Positions 11,127-22,675 of a DNA stretch of 51,480 bases are shown here, piece after piece (the first letter of the stretch is position 1; every line of letters begins with the position of its first letter). Both the position numbers and the translations under genes were made by a program. Under the pieces are notes generated by a model, which did no database searches, was not told where the DNA came from, and saw nothing but the letters and a program-made list of their open reading frames with translations. The stretch is from Didymodactylos carnosus. Taxonomy: Eukaryota > Rotifera > Eurotatoria > Philodinida > Philodinidae. The stretch is from NCBI GenBank assembly GCA_905250885.1, contig CAJNOQ010000419.1, forward strand, positions 1 through 51,480, read 5' to 3'.

Positions 11127-14100
11127 TAAATATTGACATTACATACAATACATCAAGCAGCTAGTTAATGTTAATATCTTCTTTTAGTTTCCATACTTTT
11201 ATTTATTTGTTCAATTGAAATTAAAACAGCAAAAATTAAAAATGAATTTCTATTTTATTACAGTTTCGATATTAGTACTTTTTTTGATAAGAAGTAAGTT
11301 GTCATCTATACGGTTATTTGAGAGTAATAGTCGAAATAAATTAATATGTAGTATTCTATTTCTAAAATATGACAGTATTTCTGCTGTACGTTTTCATCTA
11401 TTTCAATAAAGTAACACATTCTGTTTTCATCTTTAAGTAGTTCACGTATAATGCTGAAGTTGGAAAACTAGAAAGAACTGCACATTCCTGTATATGCCGC
11501 TAATTTTGATAGATAAAGAAGATGGACGGATAGTAATATGGCAGACACCTGATTATATAAATAAAATAACGAATTGTTGATTAACATCTAGAGAACTGGT
11601 CTTAGTCTTTCTACGTGATTTCAATTAGTTTGTTAGCAAAGTTTCAAGATTTTTATTTTGTCACTATTTATAGTTTGTTTCACATTGATTGAACTGTAGT
11701 TATGTTTTATGATGAAACAAGTTGTTTTTTTCAGGTTTAAGCCGCATTAAAGGTATTGGAAACTCATCATCTTTCTATTCAATCATCATTTATTTTATAA
11801 CTTTGACAAGCAAAAAACAAAAAAAAAGAAGAGATCATTTGTTTCCATTTCTCTTTTTTATTCAGTCTATGGCAAATAATTGCAACATATAGTTCAAATC
11901 ATTAAGTATAGTCATGCGTGTTCTACTGTCAGTAGGATATTTGATTTGAAATTAATTGGCATCATTTGAAGGTAATTTCTCTTCTATCGTTCGATATTAT
12001 TTTACATCTAAAACCCATTACTAAAGAAAAAAATATATAGATATTTAGTGTCATTTTTTCCTTCTGTCTAGAAATTCAATATAATAATGCATCAAACTAA
12101 AAAAAGAAAAGACGAAAAATAATACAAAAAGAAAAAAACACTGATGATACTACTTAGTCGAGAACACTTTAGAGTTAGTTTCTATCTCTTCCTCTCATTT
12201 CCTAATTCATATTATATATCCTTACAATGTTTCTTCCATTATTAATTTGATTGCACTGTGATTTAGCTTTATTACAAGATTACTTCTTCCTTTCAATATC
12301 ATTTCATGTGAGGCGAAAAATAAATTTTTACTTAAAAAAAAAATTTTTCTTAAAATAAATTATTCAATTAACAACTTCCTCATAGTTAATTTAATCAATA
12401 TTTTAACTAGAAAAGTCATTTACAGTTTCTTATTTTCGAAAAAATTTATTATCTTTCCATTGATTCTAGTCTATGCGAAAAAGTCACAGATTACTACAAT
12501 GAAAAAAGAAATTTAACTACATATGACTCTATAACTCTTAACAACTTCAATCATTGTCCAGAATATATGGATACAGAACAAAAATTATGAACTTTTACTA
12601 TCAATATCAGTTAAAGATTATGTACAAAATCTACATTAGTTACACGTTAATATTTGATTATGTTTTTAATTATGAATTGAATGTTATATTTTGAATTTTT
12701 TGTACTACTACTGATGAAAATTTAGCAAATAAATTGAAACATCTAGCTATAAATACTATTTGTAGGAATATAAAAACAATTTTATCTCTATTTTACTACG
12801 AAGCTAAGTTTATATGTTTGAATCTCTATTGTACAAAAATTAATTTTGTGTTTTTCGATAGTTTTAGTTTAGAATACTATAATGAAATGTTGTTCTGCTT
12901 ATATTCTGGAATAATAAAGTTTATCTCAACTATATATTTTTTTGACATTTTTTTTTCTTCTTCTCATTTTATTGTTATTACCATACTAATTCTTAGATCA
13001 ATATACTTTTTAAACAAATGCACTCGTACAATAGTATTTTTAATTTTATTTTATGAAACAAAGTTGATTAATCTGGTTATTACTTTTTCTTTTCCGTCAT
13101 TCTTTTATACAATAGAATACTTAATGTCAAAAAAGAAAACATTTTCCGACTATATTTACCTTTCGTATAAAGAACAATAATATATCTTTATTTAGTCTTC
13201 GAATAAATGGCATATGAATAGAATATATTGATAGTATGTATAATGGTGGAACATAGTTCAAAATCCGCTTAAAATTGCTACATGATGAACAATAGTTTTT
13301 TGTTGTTTTAATAAACATCATCGAATGACAAAAAGAAAAGGTTTGTACAGACCGTCATAGACGTTTGATACTGTATCCAAAACAACAGTTGTATTTACAA
13401 GGTATTCTTTTCTATGATGATAATTTTGATGATCTCATCACATAAATGGAAAAGAAATAGACTCAAGTTTATGTACCTGTAATGTGATGTGTCATTTCAA
13501 GTTCGTTTTATTCAAAATATTTTTCTTGATCTCAAGATAAAATTATACAAAACTGTGTAAACTTTCAGAGTTGATAAAAAAGTAATGACACTAAGCTATG
13601 ACATTTTCATCTGACACATAAAATATCTAATAATATTTCTTTAATTACTCAGGCACGAATGTATACTCGTTAAACCGCACAGGTAATCACGTGTGATTTT
13701 ATTTTACACACGATTCATGCCGATATCAGACCAGTTCTCGCTAGTGGAGCAGTGGTAAACCGGAGGTTTTAACCGGTTATTTACTGGAAAACCGCGAGTC
13801 TTGAAGATTGTCAATTTTTCGCTCGTTTTTTTGTAACATTAGCACAAGCGGTTCTTGCCGGTCATGACTGCCGTTGTCTGCGGTTGTCCATAAAGCATTT
13901 ACGATCACTGCAGTTGCTACTGAAACAACTTCAGAAACGGCGGGTATCGACGGATGGTTTTTTTCTTGGAGAAATAACTTCGGGTCAGTGGGATTGAGTG
14001 ACAACAACTCATTCACCAATGTGTTTTGCGACACTATTAGTTATATAAGAACACAACTTTTGTGCAGTTGACATATCATTTTGAACTTTTATAATTTCTG

Positions 14101-15046
14101 TGAAGTATAAGTTTCAATGAATCAGAGAAAATGTTTCTCAGCATATCAGTAACGCTTCCTTTTTAAAAAAAGGCAGTGTACACAGCCAGGTTTCTCTCAA
14201 CATAGAGAGAAACCAATATTTGTTGTCTTATAAGCAATTCGATTTGTATATTCAATAAAACATTTTATAAAAGTTTAATTAGATGTGTGAATGGATAGTG
14301 TAGTAATAAATATTGGTCTATTTGATAAATATATATATATAGATAATGAAGTAAATGTTTTATAATCAACTTTACATCTTTTGCGCGTAACAGACATGAT
14401 GGAAAATCTAATTACAGTATACATAAGTAACAGTTTTCTCTAAGTCAACATATATTTATTACTATGTAATAAACATTTAGTATTAAAAAATAAATATAAA
14501 ATAAATCCTTTTTGATTGTTTTATTTTCTCTATTTTTAAAACATGTATAATAATTAAATATTTTTTGTGTTAAAGAAACAAAAAAAATTAATATATTTAT
14601 TATTAATTCGACATTAATTCTTCAAACAAATCCGAGATTATTGTACGTAATTGAATACATATTCCAGATTTCTAATAACTAGGAAGTAATTAATAGATAA
14701 TTAGGATATATATAAAAAGCTTGTCAGCATTGCACTAGGGAGTAAAAATGTGAAAACTTTCTTCCTGGATATACGCATGGCAGACACTAAACCGTTCGTG
14801 ATCTGTCCATTCGTCCGCCAGCGCGTAAGGGGGAAGAGATAACTGAAAATGCAAAAACCTTCAGACTTAGAACTTCGTATTACTTTCTGACTAAGAAAAG
14901 TACTGGAAGTTTTCACAAAATCTGCTGATAAGCTTTTAGTTGTGATAAAAAATTGTACTTGTTGGAGTAACTAACAGTGACCAATTACTCAAACTATTAG
15001 ACAGGAATGTGGATGCTGCTTAAAAGTGATGCGTTAAATTGATAAC
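11127..15046. other. Long AT-rich non-coding stretch
   Basis: The first 300 bases are the 3' UTR of the peptide gene. The frame at 12734-13180 starts at TTG, is almost all Phe/Ile/Leu/Tyr and lacks any domain, so it looks like chance in AT-rich DNA. A less AT-rich patch at about 13740-14060 has open frames on both strands (13777-14034 minus, 13874-14071 plus) that I do not recognise; it may be old transposon sequence. Confidence 0.4.
14189..14214. repeat. 10-bp perfect hairpin
   Basis: GGTTTCTCTC and GAGAGAAACC are exact reverse complements around a six-base loop (AACATA). Nothing in the context defines a function. Confidence 0.6.
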
Positions 15047-16027
15047 GTGCTGGAAGCGCAAACTTGTAGCAGAGCTTTTTCCCGTTTTTAAATATGGTTA
15101 GATAGAGCACGTCGAACTGATTCGGAAAATATGTATATTAATGTTGAAAAATGTTTTTTTCATGTCAAAAAATTGAAAATACTTTAAAGGCCTAAACTTC
15201 ACTTCGGTTTCAAAAAACACAAATTGTTTTGTTTCGTTTTTCTAACATTTTAAAAGTGTTTTCTTCAGATTCAATATTAAAAACTGAGTATGAATCTAAT
15301 GTTTGATCGAGGTTAAAGTCAAAAGTCTATCCAGTATGGACATCTTAGATTCTTTATAAACGAGCTGTAAAAGTACGGATCACTTTTTTTGTTTTGGTTC
15401 GCCACTGAGAAAATTCATTTATCCTAGATCAAAAGCGAAAAACCCGTAATTCTCCATTGTCTTCACTAGAACTCATATTTTATGCAATAAAAATATCATA
15501 TTCGGAATAAGAGCCAAAAACTGAGTAGATTGATATATCAAAAGTTTTCGTTGGTTTCCATTTTTTGTTGAAAATATCAGTAATTTTTCGACGTGAAAAT
15601 TCAAAAAAGTTTCGTGGTCGGATAGGAGAAAAAAGTATATAAATCGACTCAGTTTTGACGCTAATTCCGAATACGATATTTTTATTGCATAAAATATGAT
15701 GTCTAGAGAAGACAATTGAGAATCACTAAGATGTCCATACTGGATAGACTTTTGACTTTAACCTCGATCAAACATCAGATTCATACTCAGTTTTTAATGT
15801 TGAATCTGAAGAAAACACTTTTAAAATGTTAGAAAAACGAAACAAAACAATTTGTGTTTTTTGAAACCGAAGCAAAGTTTAGGCCTTTAAAGTATTTTCA
15901 ATTTTTTGACATGAAAAAAACATTTTTCAACATTAATATACATATTTTCTGAATCAGTTCGATGTGCTCTATCTAACCATGTGTAAAAACGGGAAAAAGC
16001 TCTGCTACAAGTTTGCGTTTCTGGCAC
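15047..16027. repeat. 981-bp palindromic foldback element
   Basis: The outer arms 15047-15348 and about 15728-16027 are reverse complements with only scattered changes. The match resumes inside, so about 15455-15530 pairs with about 15640-15715. One side carries about 80 extra bases (roughly 15355-15445) that the other lacks. Ends are GTGCTGG and the roughly inverted CTGGCAC. There is no transposase and no clear target duplication. The right end lies 94 bp before the start codon of the homeobox gene, so it sits in the likely promoter. Transcription through it would give a long double-stranded RNA. Confidence 0.85.
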
Positions 16028-16121
16028 CTTACTCTTGTTCGATTGTAGAACTGTTATCAAAGAGTTTGAAGAGCAATATTTTTAACTCTCTGTATGATTT
16101 CATCTATACTGTGATGGTAGT

Positions 16122-17953
16122 ATGGCAGTAGCTCGATATTTGACATCATTACTACTATCATGTGAACAATGGGAATTATTGAGACGACTAAGAAATTCTG
16201 GATTAACAACGAGTAGAATAGTGAATGGATTGGAAGAAATTCAACGTATGGAATGTTTATTCTCATTAACGAAAACGTGTGAATCCAATGAATCATCTAC
16301 TGATGCTACAAATCAATCCAATTCATCATCACCAAGTACTACAGATAACAATGATTTAACAACAGCAAATTCATCCGATAATATCAATGGACACTCATTA
16401 AAGAATTCTCACGCTGTTGGTAATCAAAATGAATTCGTTCCACCCATTACAAATTCGGATACAGCTATCATTGTACCATTAGTACAAAGTTCATTTGAAG
16501 AGACTCAACAAAATCAACAGTGCCCAGAAGAAAAAAGTACTGGAATCAACAATATGCAGAGAGAACAAGTAAGAAACATCGTTCAACTATTATTGTGTTT
16601 CACTATACGATCATTTCACGTTACTCTGCTGAAAACGTAATTTAGATTACGTGTTTTTAATATTTCGTTGTCTTTATATCTTTGAGACAAAATAATTCCT
16701 AGAGCTCGCGATTGTCTCATTTTGTTAAGTGCGCTTCATTTTTCGAAATAGCAAAAACAAGCATCTAATTAGATTTTCAACGATGTAACGTGGAATTTTT
16801 ATTTTCTAGGAAGTATCGAACGATGCGAAACGTATTGATTCATCAACAAGTCTTGATGAGAATAATCTTTCACCTCTATCATTATATTCGGACGACAATT
16901 GCTATACTGGAAACAATAATAGACGATCAATTCCTAGGTATTATGATAAATTGCAGTATGTGACATGTTCAAACGCTTCATTCACAGAAATTGACAAAGA
17001 TGAATTGACTGAATTGCAATTGTTTATGGCGTATGTTGATGCTATTTTGTTCTTTCTAAACGCTATGAGGAATAAATTAATCTTTATTTTTTAGTAAAGG
17101 TTTTATTAGTGTTCGTGAAGAAGTCAGTACATTCGTTCGAAAACATTGTTTGCGACCAGCTCAAGTAGCAAAATTAGCTGGTGATTATAGTAGATTCGAT
17201 TGGTTTCAAGGTTCACATACTATGAATATAGTATGTGTTTTCATTGTGTTTAAGGTGTTAATCAAGCTTATATTTCGAAATTTATGCGTGGTAACTTTTA
17301 TGAGCTATCCCAAAATGGTTTCAAAGCAATATGTCAATGGTACTTAAAATACCAAAGATCTGTAATCGATATTGGTAACTAATATAATTTAAGGATCTTG
17401 AACTATGTAGAAACAACAAAAATTTTCGTTTTCAGCAACAAAAGTAGCATTATGTGTTGATGATACAAGTAAACTCTGCGATGAACAAGTTAGTTCAATG
17501 ATATTTGAATCAACAGTTGAGAAAGCATCACAAAATATGCCCGTATCATCATTGATTGAATGGCCAAAACGAACAAGATTCACGTTTAAAAAAGACCATT
17601 TACAAGTATGCTAATATATCAACTATAAAAATCATTGAGGTTTCAGACACATGTTTCTAGATATTCTTTTACAGATATTAGAATTAGCATTCGCAGAAAA
17701 TCCTTACCCTGATCCAAGAAAACGTGAAGAACTATCTCAAATATGCAATTTATCCCAACAGAACATGAATAACGAGCGAGAATTAGTCACAGAACAAGTT
17801 ATCACACATTGGTTTCAAAATAAACGTCGATTAATGAAAAAAGGTAGATATTTCTAATTTTCGAGTTCTATGGTATGATACAATCTCTTATTTGTAGGCC
17901 TACGCTGTGATTCACATAATAGCCCAACACAGTTTTATAGCCAACGACGATAA
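16122..17953 (+). CDS. HNF-class homeobox protein, HMBOX1-like
   Basis: Six exons: 16122-16568, 16810-17030, 17095-17230, 17411-17605, 17675-17843, 17898-17953, giving about 407 residues. Three blocks match HMBOX1/HNF1 architecture in order. The first is an N-terminal EQWELLRRLRNSGLTTSRI segment (about 15-33), like the HMBOX1 N-terminal motif. The second is an atypical POU-like segment GFISVREEVSTFVRKH...QVAKLAG (about 225-250). The third is a long homeodomain starting KRTRFTF (about 321) with NPYPDPRKREEL and a third helix HWFQNKRR (378-385), with the extra residues between helices 2 and 3 that mark the HNF class. The length is close to that of vertebrate HMBOX1. It is expected to be a sequence-specific DNA-binding nuclear protein. 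The exon 3/4 junction is uncertain: the strong donor GTATGT at 17231 only stays in frame with the weak acceptor at 17410. The stronger acceptor TTTTCAG at 17441-17442 would need a non-consensus phase-1 donor. Confidence 0.85.
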
Positions 17954-18855
17954 AACGCGAATATGATATCCATTGTCTACCAGTAGATGGTATTAAAACA
18001 ACATAAAATTAATCAAATTGTGATAATTATTATAATAGACCTTCTGTCATATCTAATGCCGGTAATTTTTTCGCTTCTAGTATTTTTTCATTTTCATTTT
18101 TTGTGCCTTTTTTCTCTAAAAAATCATTTTCTATTGAGTCGAATATTTTGTTCTTTTCCCCCATATATCGGTGCTCTATAAAATGTGTAAAACGTAAATA
18201 TCACTTTGTCAAGAAAAGAAGATAGTTGTATTTATAGCTTATTTTTGGTGACTTTTTATTAATTTTTAATAAATTTCCATATATAGAACAAAACATCCTC
18301 TGACATTCCCAACCACAAAAAAAATTGTCTAGTATCGCCCGATTCGTCTAGATTACTAAATTTTTACCCGATTGCAATTAGTTAGTAACGACAATGGAAA
18401 TGGTAATCGGGCGATTGCTAGATTTCTTCTCAGTTATAACTAACGTTTTATCGCCCGACAATCAATTGATTTAATTATTGCTAGTTGTACATACAGACAC
18501 ATCTAGTTAAAAGTCCCTTTTCCAACTAGTAATCCAACTAGCCGTGCGTCGCTCGATAACAGGCGAAATATATCCCATAGGGGATTTTTGCTTGTGTTGA
18601 GTAAGTTCACATTCTTTCAACATGTACATATTCCAAATCTTACCCTCATCAAAAAATTATCACGTGAAACTGAAAGTATTTTTTCTACAAATCAAAACAA
18701 CAGCTTGAAACAGTAATTTTTTTTTATATTAAACTTGTTCTTGTTTATTAAAAAATAGTTGTATTTAACTTCAACAAACAAACGCAGCTATGCTTGCAGA
18801 CAAGTCTATGTTGCATAGTGCATAAAACGCTCAACCAAAAACCTAGCAGAATTAC
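17954..18855. other. Spacer between homeobox gene and LINE
   Basis: No gene recognised. An inverted pair CTAGTATCGCCCGATT (18329-18344) and AATCGGGCGATTGCTAG (18405-18421), with a third ATCGCCCGA copy near 18453, marks a small palindromic patch. The segment next to 18855 would be the original 3' flank of the PIG-L gene before the LINE inserted. Confidence 0.4.
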
Positions 18856-19025
18856 ATTTTTTTTGTTTTTTGTTGTTGTTTTCTTCTTAAACATGCTATT
18901 TGAGTACAATAAAATTAAAAAAAAAATGGACTAATGGATAAGTACATGCCAGTATGCAATCATATGAGATTAGAAGAAGTGGGGAAGGAGGAATAGTGTG
19001 GGTTCCGGACTGGAGTACAGGGAAA

Positions 19026-19677
19026 TCAAGAAAAAATATGTTTATCAGTCATGCATAACAAACCGCTCTGTTTGAGCAATAAAGTTAATGACACCTTTAA
19101 TACGATCTTAATTTCTTCAGGCGATAAAGAATTTTGCAAAAGTAGAGTTTCCAAGTCAAAATTCAAATGAGGCAGATCCAGCTGAAATATCGAGATTAGA
19201 GCTAATCGCGCGGTGTCATATAAGGGACATTCAAAAAAATAATGAAAAAGGCTTTCGTCTGTTACATTGTTGCACGAGTAAAAAGGGTCAGAAACCAGAC
19301 CACGAAGATGCAGGTTCCCCCTCAACTGTGAAAATCCAACTCGACACCGACAATAATCAATGTCGGTGTGTCTATTGCTAGTATACGGTAACTTTGGAAT
19401 TTCTCTCAGCGATAATAAACTGTTCTTAAACTTTGGTATCCGAAATATCATCCATGTTTCCATTGGTAATTCATTGTATTCTCTCGCTGTTCGATATATC
19501 ATTGAGTCGTACAACATATTCAAACGACAACGCGGAGTTGGAAGTAGCATCTTCTCGCGACTTCGTAGTGAGTATGAAAAAACAGTAGGAGGATCTGGAC
19601 GTGATGGCAGCAGAGTTTTTAAGAAAGAAGATGTTTTTCCCGTAACTATTTTTTGAAATAAAGCTAACCTGTGTCAC
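19026..19677 (-). pseudogene. LINE ORF2 C-terminal region, frameshifted
   Basis: Two overlapping frames (19471-19677 and 19026-19550) cover the part after the reverse transcriptase. The second contains CNNVTDESLFHYFFECPLYD, the Cys/His-rich motif found at the C-terminus of many APE-type LINE polyproteins. A shift between the two frames separates them, in keeping with decay. Confidence 0.7.
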
Positions 19678-20715
19678 TTAAAAACAACTCGCAACGGCTT
19701 CCATTCTAAATCTCTAAACACTCGCGCCTTAGAACTGTGCATCATAGCGCCTGACACCGCTCTTGCAGCTTTGTATTGTGCTGACTCAAGTCGATCAAGA
19801 TTTCTATCAGATGTATTTCCATATATCGCTGATGCGTAAGTGAACAAGTTTAAAACAAATGACTTGTACGCTAGATCTAATGGCTGTCTAGATAACGCAC
19901 GTGTATGAAGCTTTAGAAGATCAGTTGAACGACTTCCTTTAGTTAAAACATAATCTACGTGCGCTGTCCAGTCTAGATTTGACCTTAAAATTAAGCCTAA
20001 CTGTTTTTGTTCAATAACATAAGAGATAGGTGACTTATTGATCAAGGCGGTGGTAGCGAAGCGATATCGCGTTCACGAGTAGAAAAAATCATAGCTTTAC
20101 ATTTATCAATATTTAAATACAATTTCCAAGTTGTAGACCATTCGTAAATTAAGAGTAGATCTTTAATTACTTGGTCTATAAGTTCTCTAATATCGTTTTT
20201 CTCCGTAACGCGGTAGAGTGAGGCATCGTCAGCAAACAATCGCATTGTTGCACTAACATTATCACCAAGATCATCAATAAAAATCAAAAACAGTAACGGT
20301 CCAAGACCGAGCCTTGGGGCACTCCTCTAGCAACGATTCTTGCTGACGATGTAATACCGTCTACTGTGGTCACAATTTCTCTGTTTGAGAGATAGCTTTC
20401 AAACCAATTCACTAAGGACGGTGGTAATCCTTTTGCTTTTAACTTTACTAGTAAACCCTTATGCCAAACGGTGTCAAATGCCTTACGAAAATCTAGAAAA
20501 ACACTTAAGACTCGTTCACTATTATCAAAAGCTAATAAGATCTCATGAACTATGGCGATCAATTGATTAATAGTAGAATCACCATGCCTAAATCCTGACT
20601 GGTTCGTACTTAGAAGGTTGTAATTTGTTAAATATCCATACACTTTCCGATGAATCAAACGCTCAAGTATTTTTGGCAAAACAGGCCGTAAGGTTATAGG
20701 ACGATAATTATTCAC
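19674..20715 (-). pseudogene. LINE reverse transcriptase, frameshifted
   Basis: Three consecutive frames make one reverse transcriptase. 20284-20715 carries the N-terminal NNYRPITL block, FLDFRKAFDTVWHKGLL (catalytic Asp motif) and ARGVPQGSVL. 20042-20287 carries IFIDDL and the catalytic RLFADDASLY. 19674-20045 carries the thumb region. The breaks at about 20290 and 20043 each look like a small indel, because the expected sequence resumes immediately in another frame. The enzyme would prime reverse transcription at a nicked target, but this copy cannot make it. Confidence 0.85.
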
Positions 20716-20787
20716 TTCATGAGGATCGCCTGTCTTAAAAATCGATGTAATATAGCCAAGTTTACAAGTTTTAGGAAACTGTTCCTG

Positions 20788-21120
20788 TTATAGAGATTGA
20801 TTAAATAAATAGGTTATGATCCGAGTTTTGATAGGTACAGCTTCTCTAACTATTCTCGCTGACAGACCAGACGCACTAGCTCTACTACAATCAATTCTAC
20901 ACAGTAATTCAAAAACTTCACTCTCAAAAATATGAAATTTCGTCATTGAGAATTTGCTAGATGTTGGAACAACTAACGGCACATCATTAACCTCGTTAAG
21001 TGTCATTGAGCAAACCATCGTGAAATGTTTGTTTAAAAGCTCAGCCTTTTTTCCCGGATCTATCATTAGTTCTTTTATTAGTAGAAGCCTTCGTAGGACA
21101 CCATTCGTAACAATGTGCAT
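20788..21120 (-). pseudogene. LINE linker between endonuclease and RT
   Basis: The frame contains KAELLNKHFTMVCS, the usual spacer upstream of the RT domain in CR1/Jockey-type elements (KAxxLNxxF). It overlaps the end of the endonuclease piece in a different frame. Confidence 0.55.
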
Positions 21121-21662
21121 TAAAATCTCCTAGGAAGACCAAATCAGTATTTTTATAATAATTATTGCTTCTAATTTCAGTTAAAACAGTGTCTAAGTGT
21201 ACAATAAAATCTCCTATATCAATCCAATAAGGCCGATAACAAGCTGATAACAAAATAGTTTTTGATTTAGTGAATTGAATAGAACAGAAGAGTGTTTCAA
21301 AATCTACATTATCAAACTCAGTTAAGTGTTTACACGATAGACTATTCCTTACATAAATTAAGACGCCACCATCTTTTTTTCCCTATTCTATCTCTTCGAA
21401 CTGGCACCTGAAAACCGTTTAACAATAGTTCTGAGTCAAGAACAGTATCATCTAACCAAGTCTCAGTGATTACTACTACCGCAGGTTTTTCGAGCTCTAC
21501 TAAACTCGCTAAAATTTCAAATTTTTTGACCGTAATGCGATGTGGTGTAGAAATCGCATTTTTTCTATTGTCAAACGATGCCATTAATCTATTCACATTC
21601 AACAGCAGAATCATTTCACCATGCAACTGATTTCTAATACAGAACGTTTTAACCATTATCAA
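21041..21662 (-). pseudogene. LINE AP-endonuclease domain, broken
   Basis: Two pieces. 21342-21662 contains VVVITETWLDDTVLDSE, and 21041-21253 contains SACYRP and VFLGDFNAHCYEW. These are the TETWL and GDFNAH motifs of the apurinic-like endonuclease that nicks target DNA in APE-type LINEs. A disrupted stretch lies between them (about 21254-21341), so the domain is not intact. Confidence 0.8.
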
Positions 21663-21718
21663 TTATCTCATACACTACAGTCTTAGAACGCAAAATATTA
21701 GGTCTTGAAAGGAAGGAA

Positions 21719-22675
21719 TTACTTGGTATTATGTTCTGCTTTGAGTTTGATAAAAATATCCTGAATATTTTGAATATTAGTTTCGTCATTTAACTGAAAA
21801 TAAAAATATTGTTCAATATCTTTGGCTAATGTTGTTTGTGTTTCGTTGATTAGACTTCCTTGTGATTTGTGAGCTGCACACATCCATAGAAGAATAAGAT
21901 GATAATTTGGATGAAAAGGATTATCATCAAAATTAGTCGATAATTTCCACGTACGATGAAATAAAAATATGGGTGATGTTTTATGTAGTTTCGTCAATGG
22001 ATATTGTGGATAAATTTGAGTTATCATATTTTTGTACCATAATTCATTCTCTGGAAGTTGTGCTTTGATATCTGTATCGTTTAAATTTGTTCCTGCCAGA
22101 CTAAATTCACTACCACCGAGAACAATTGGGATTTTGTTCGATGCATGTTTCATATTTGTGTCTAACTTTTGATTCTTCTGTAAAATATCAATGGCGCTTA
22201 ACGCTAATAATCCTGATGCCGTATGATGGCCATGAGATTCTACATTTGGTAACATAACTAACATAATATCATAGCCAGTTTCGCTATTTCCGGTGCGTAT
22301 AATATTACATAAATATCTAATAATTAGATCTTTGTCCCATTGTTCGTCAAATACCGACTTGATATCCCGACTATATTTTAAATCTTTTTGTGAAATATAA
22401 AAATATTTTCGAACGCCCAATATTTTACCACTTGCTTGTAATTCTTCTTGACGAATTCTTGGTAAATGAGTTCGAGCAATCGTTTCATTAGACAAATTTA
22501 GCCCATATATACTTTCACATGGTTGTGAATAACGAAAACCACCTTCACCGTTGGTAACGCAACATAAATCCAACGTCGCTTTCAATTTATGCACCATAGC
22601 ATGTAAAAATCCAGCATATAATGTTTCATCATCTGGATGTGCAATTACAAGTAAAATAGCCAACGGATTAGCCAT
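21719..22675 (-). CDS. PIG-L/LmbE-like N-acetylglucosaminyl deacetylase
   Basis: An intronless frame of 318 residues. The PIG-L family zinc-site motif AHPDDE lies at residues 12-17 (ligands His13 and Asp16 by family analogy, Asp15 as catalytic base). A second motif ESHGHHTASG at about 146-155 supplies the third histidine. Family members remove acetyl from N-acetylglucosamine or similar amino-sugar conjugates. In eukaryotic GPI synthesis the enzyme is ER-anchored, but this protein has no obvious signal or membrane segment. The HGHHTA form and the cluster QEELQASGKILGV look more like bacterial PIG-L/LmbE proteins than animal PIGL. Acquisition by horizontal transfer is plausible but was not tested. 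An in-frame TAA upstream and the absence of another ATG fix the start. The stop TAA lies within the target duplication of the adjacent LINE, which has displaced the native 3' UTR. Confidence 0.85.
   Translation of the reverse strand: MANPLAILLVIAHPDDETLYAGFLHAMVHKLKATLDLCCVTNGEGGFRYSQPCESIYGLNLSNETIARTHLPRIRQEELQASGKILGVRKYFYISQKDLKYSRDIKSVFDEQWDKDLIIRYLCNIIRTGNSETGYDIMLVMLPNVESHGHHTASGLLALSAIDILQKNQKLDTNMKHASNKIPIVLGGSEFSLAGTNLNDTDIKAQLPENELWYKNMITQIYPQYPLTKLHKTSPIFLFHRTWKLSTNFDDNPFHPNYHLILLWMCAAHKSQGSLINETQTTLAKDIEQYFYFQLNDETNIQNIQDIFIKLKAEHNTK

Larger units (their letters stand above)
18856..21715 (-). mobile_element. Decayed APE-type LINE retrotransposon
   Basis: On the minus strand, endonuclease, reverse transcriptase and a Cys/His C-terminal region follow in the order of Jockey/CR1/L2-type non-LTR elements. 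The 3' end (low coordinates) is an A-rich tail at about 18856-18890 as read on the minus strand. A 7-bp direct repeat GAATTAC flanks the element at 18849-18855 and 21716-21722. The span is about 2.86 kb. The coding frame is broken in several places, so the copy is dead. The first methionine-containing piece starts just inside the 5' end, so it is probably somewhat 5'-truncated. It lies in the same orientation as the PIG-L gene and abuts its stop codon. Confidence 0.85.

Noticed and set aside
12734-13180. 148-residue open frame rich in Phe, Ile, Leu and Tyr
   Set aside because: It begins at TTG, has no domain and has the composition expected of random AT-rich sequence.
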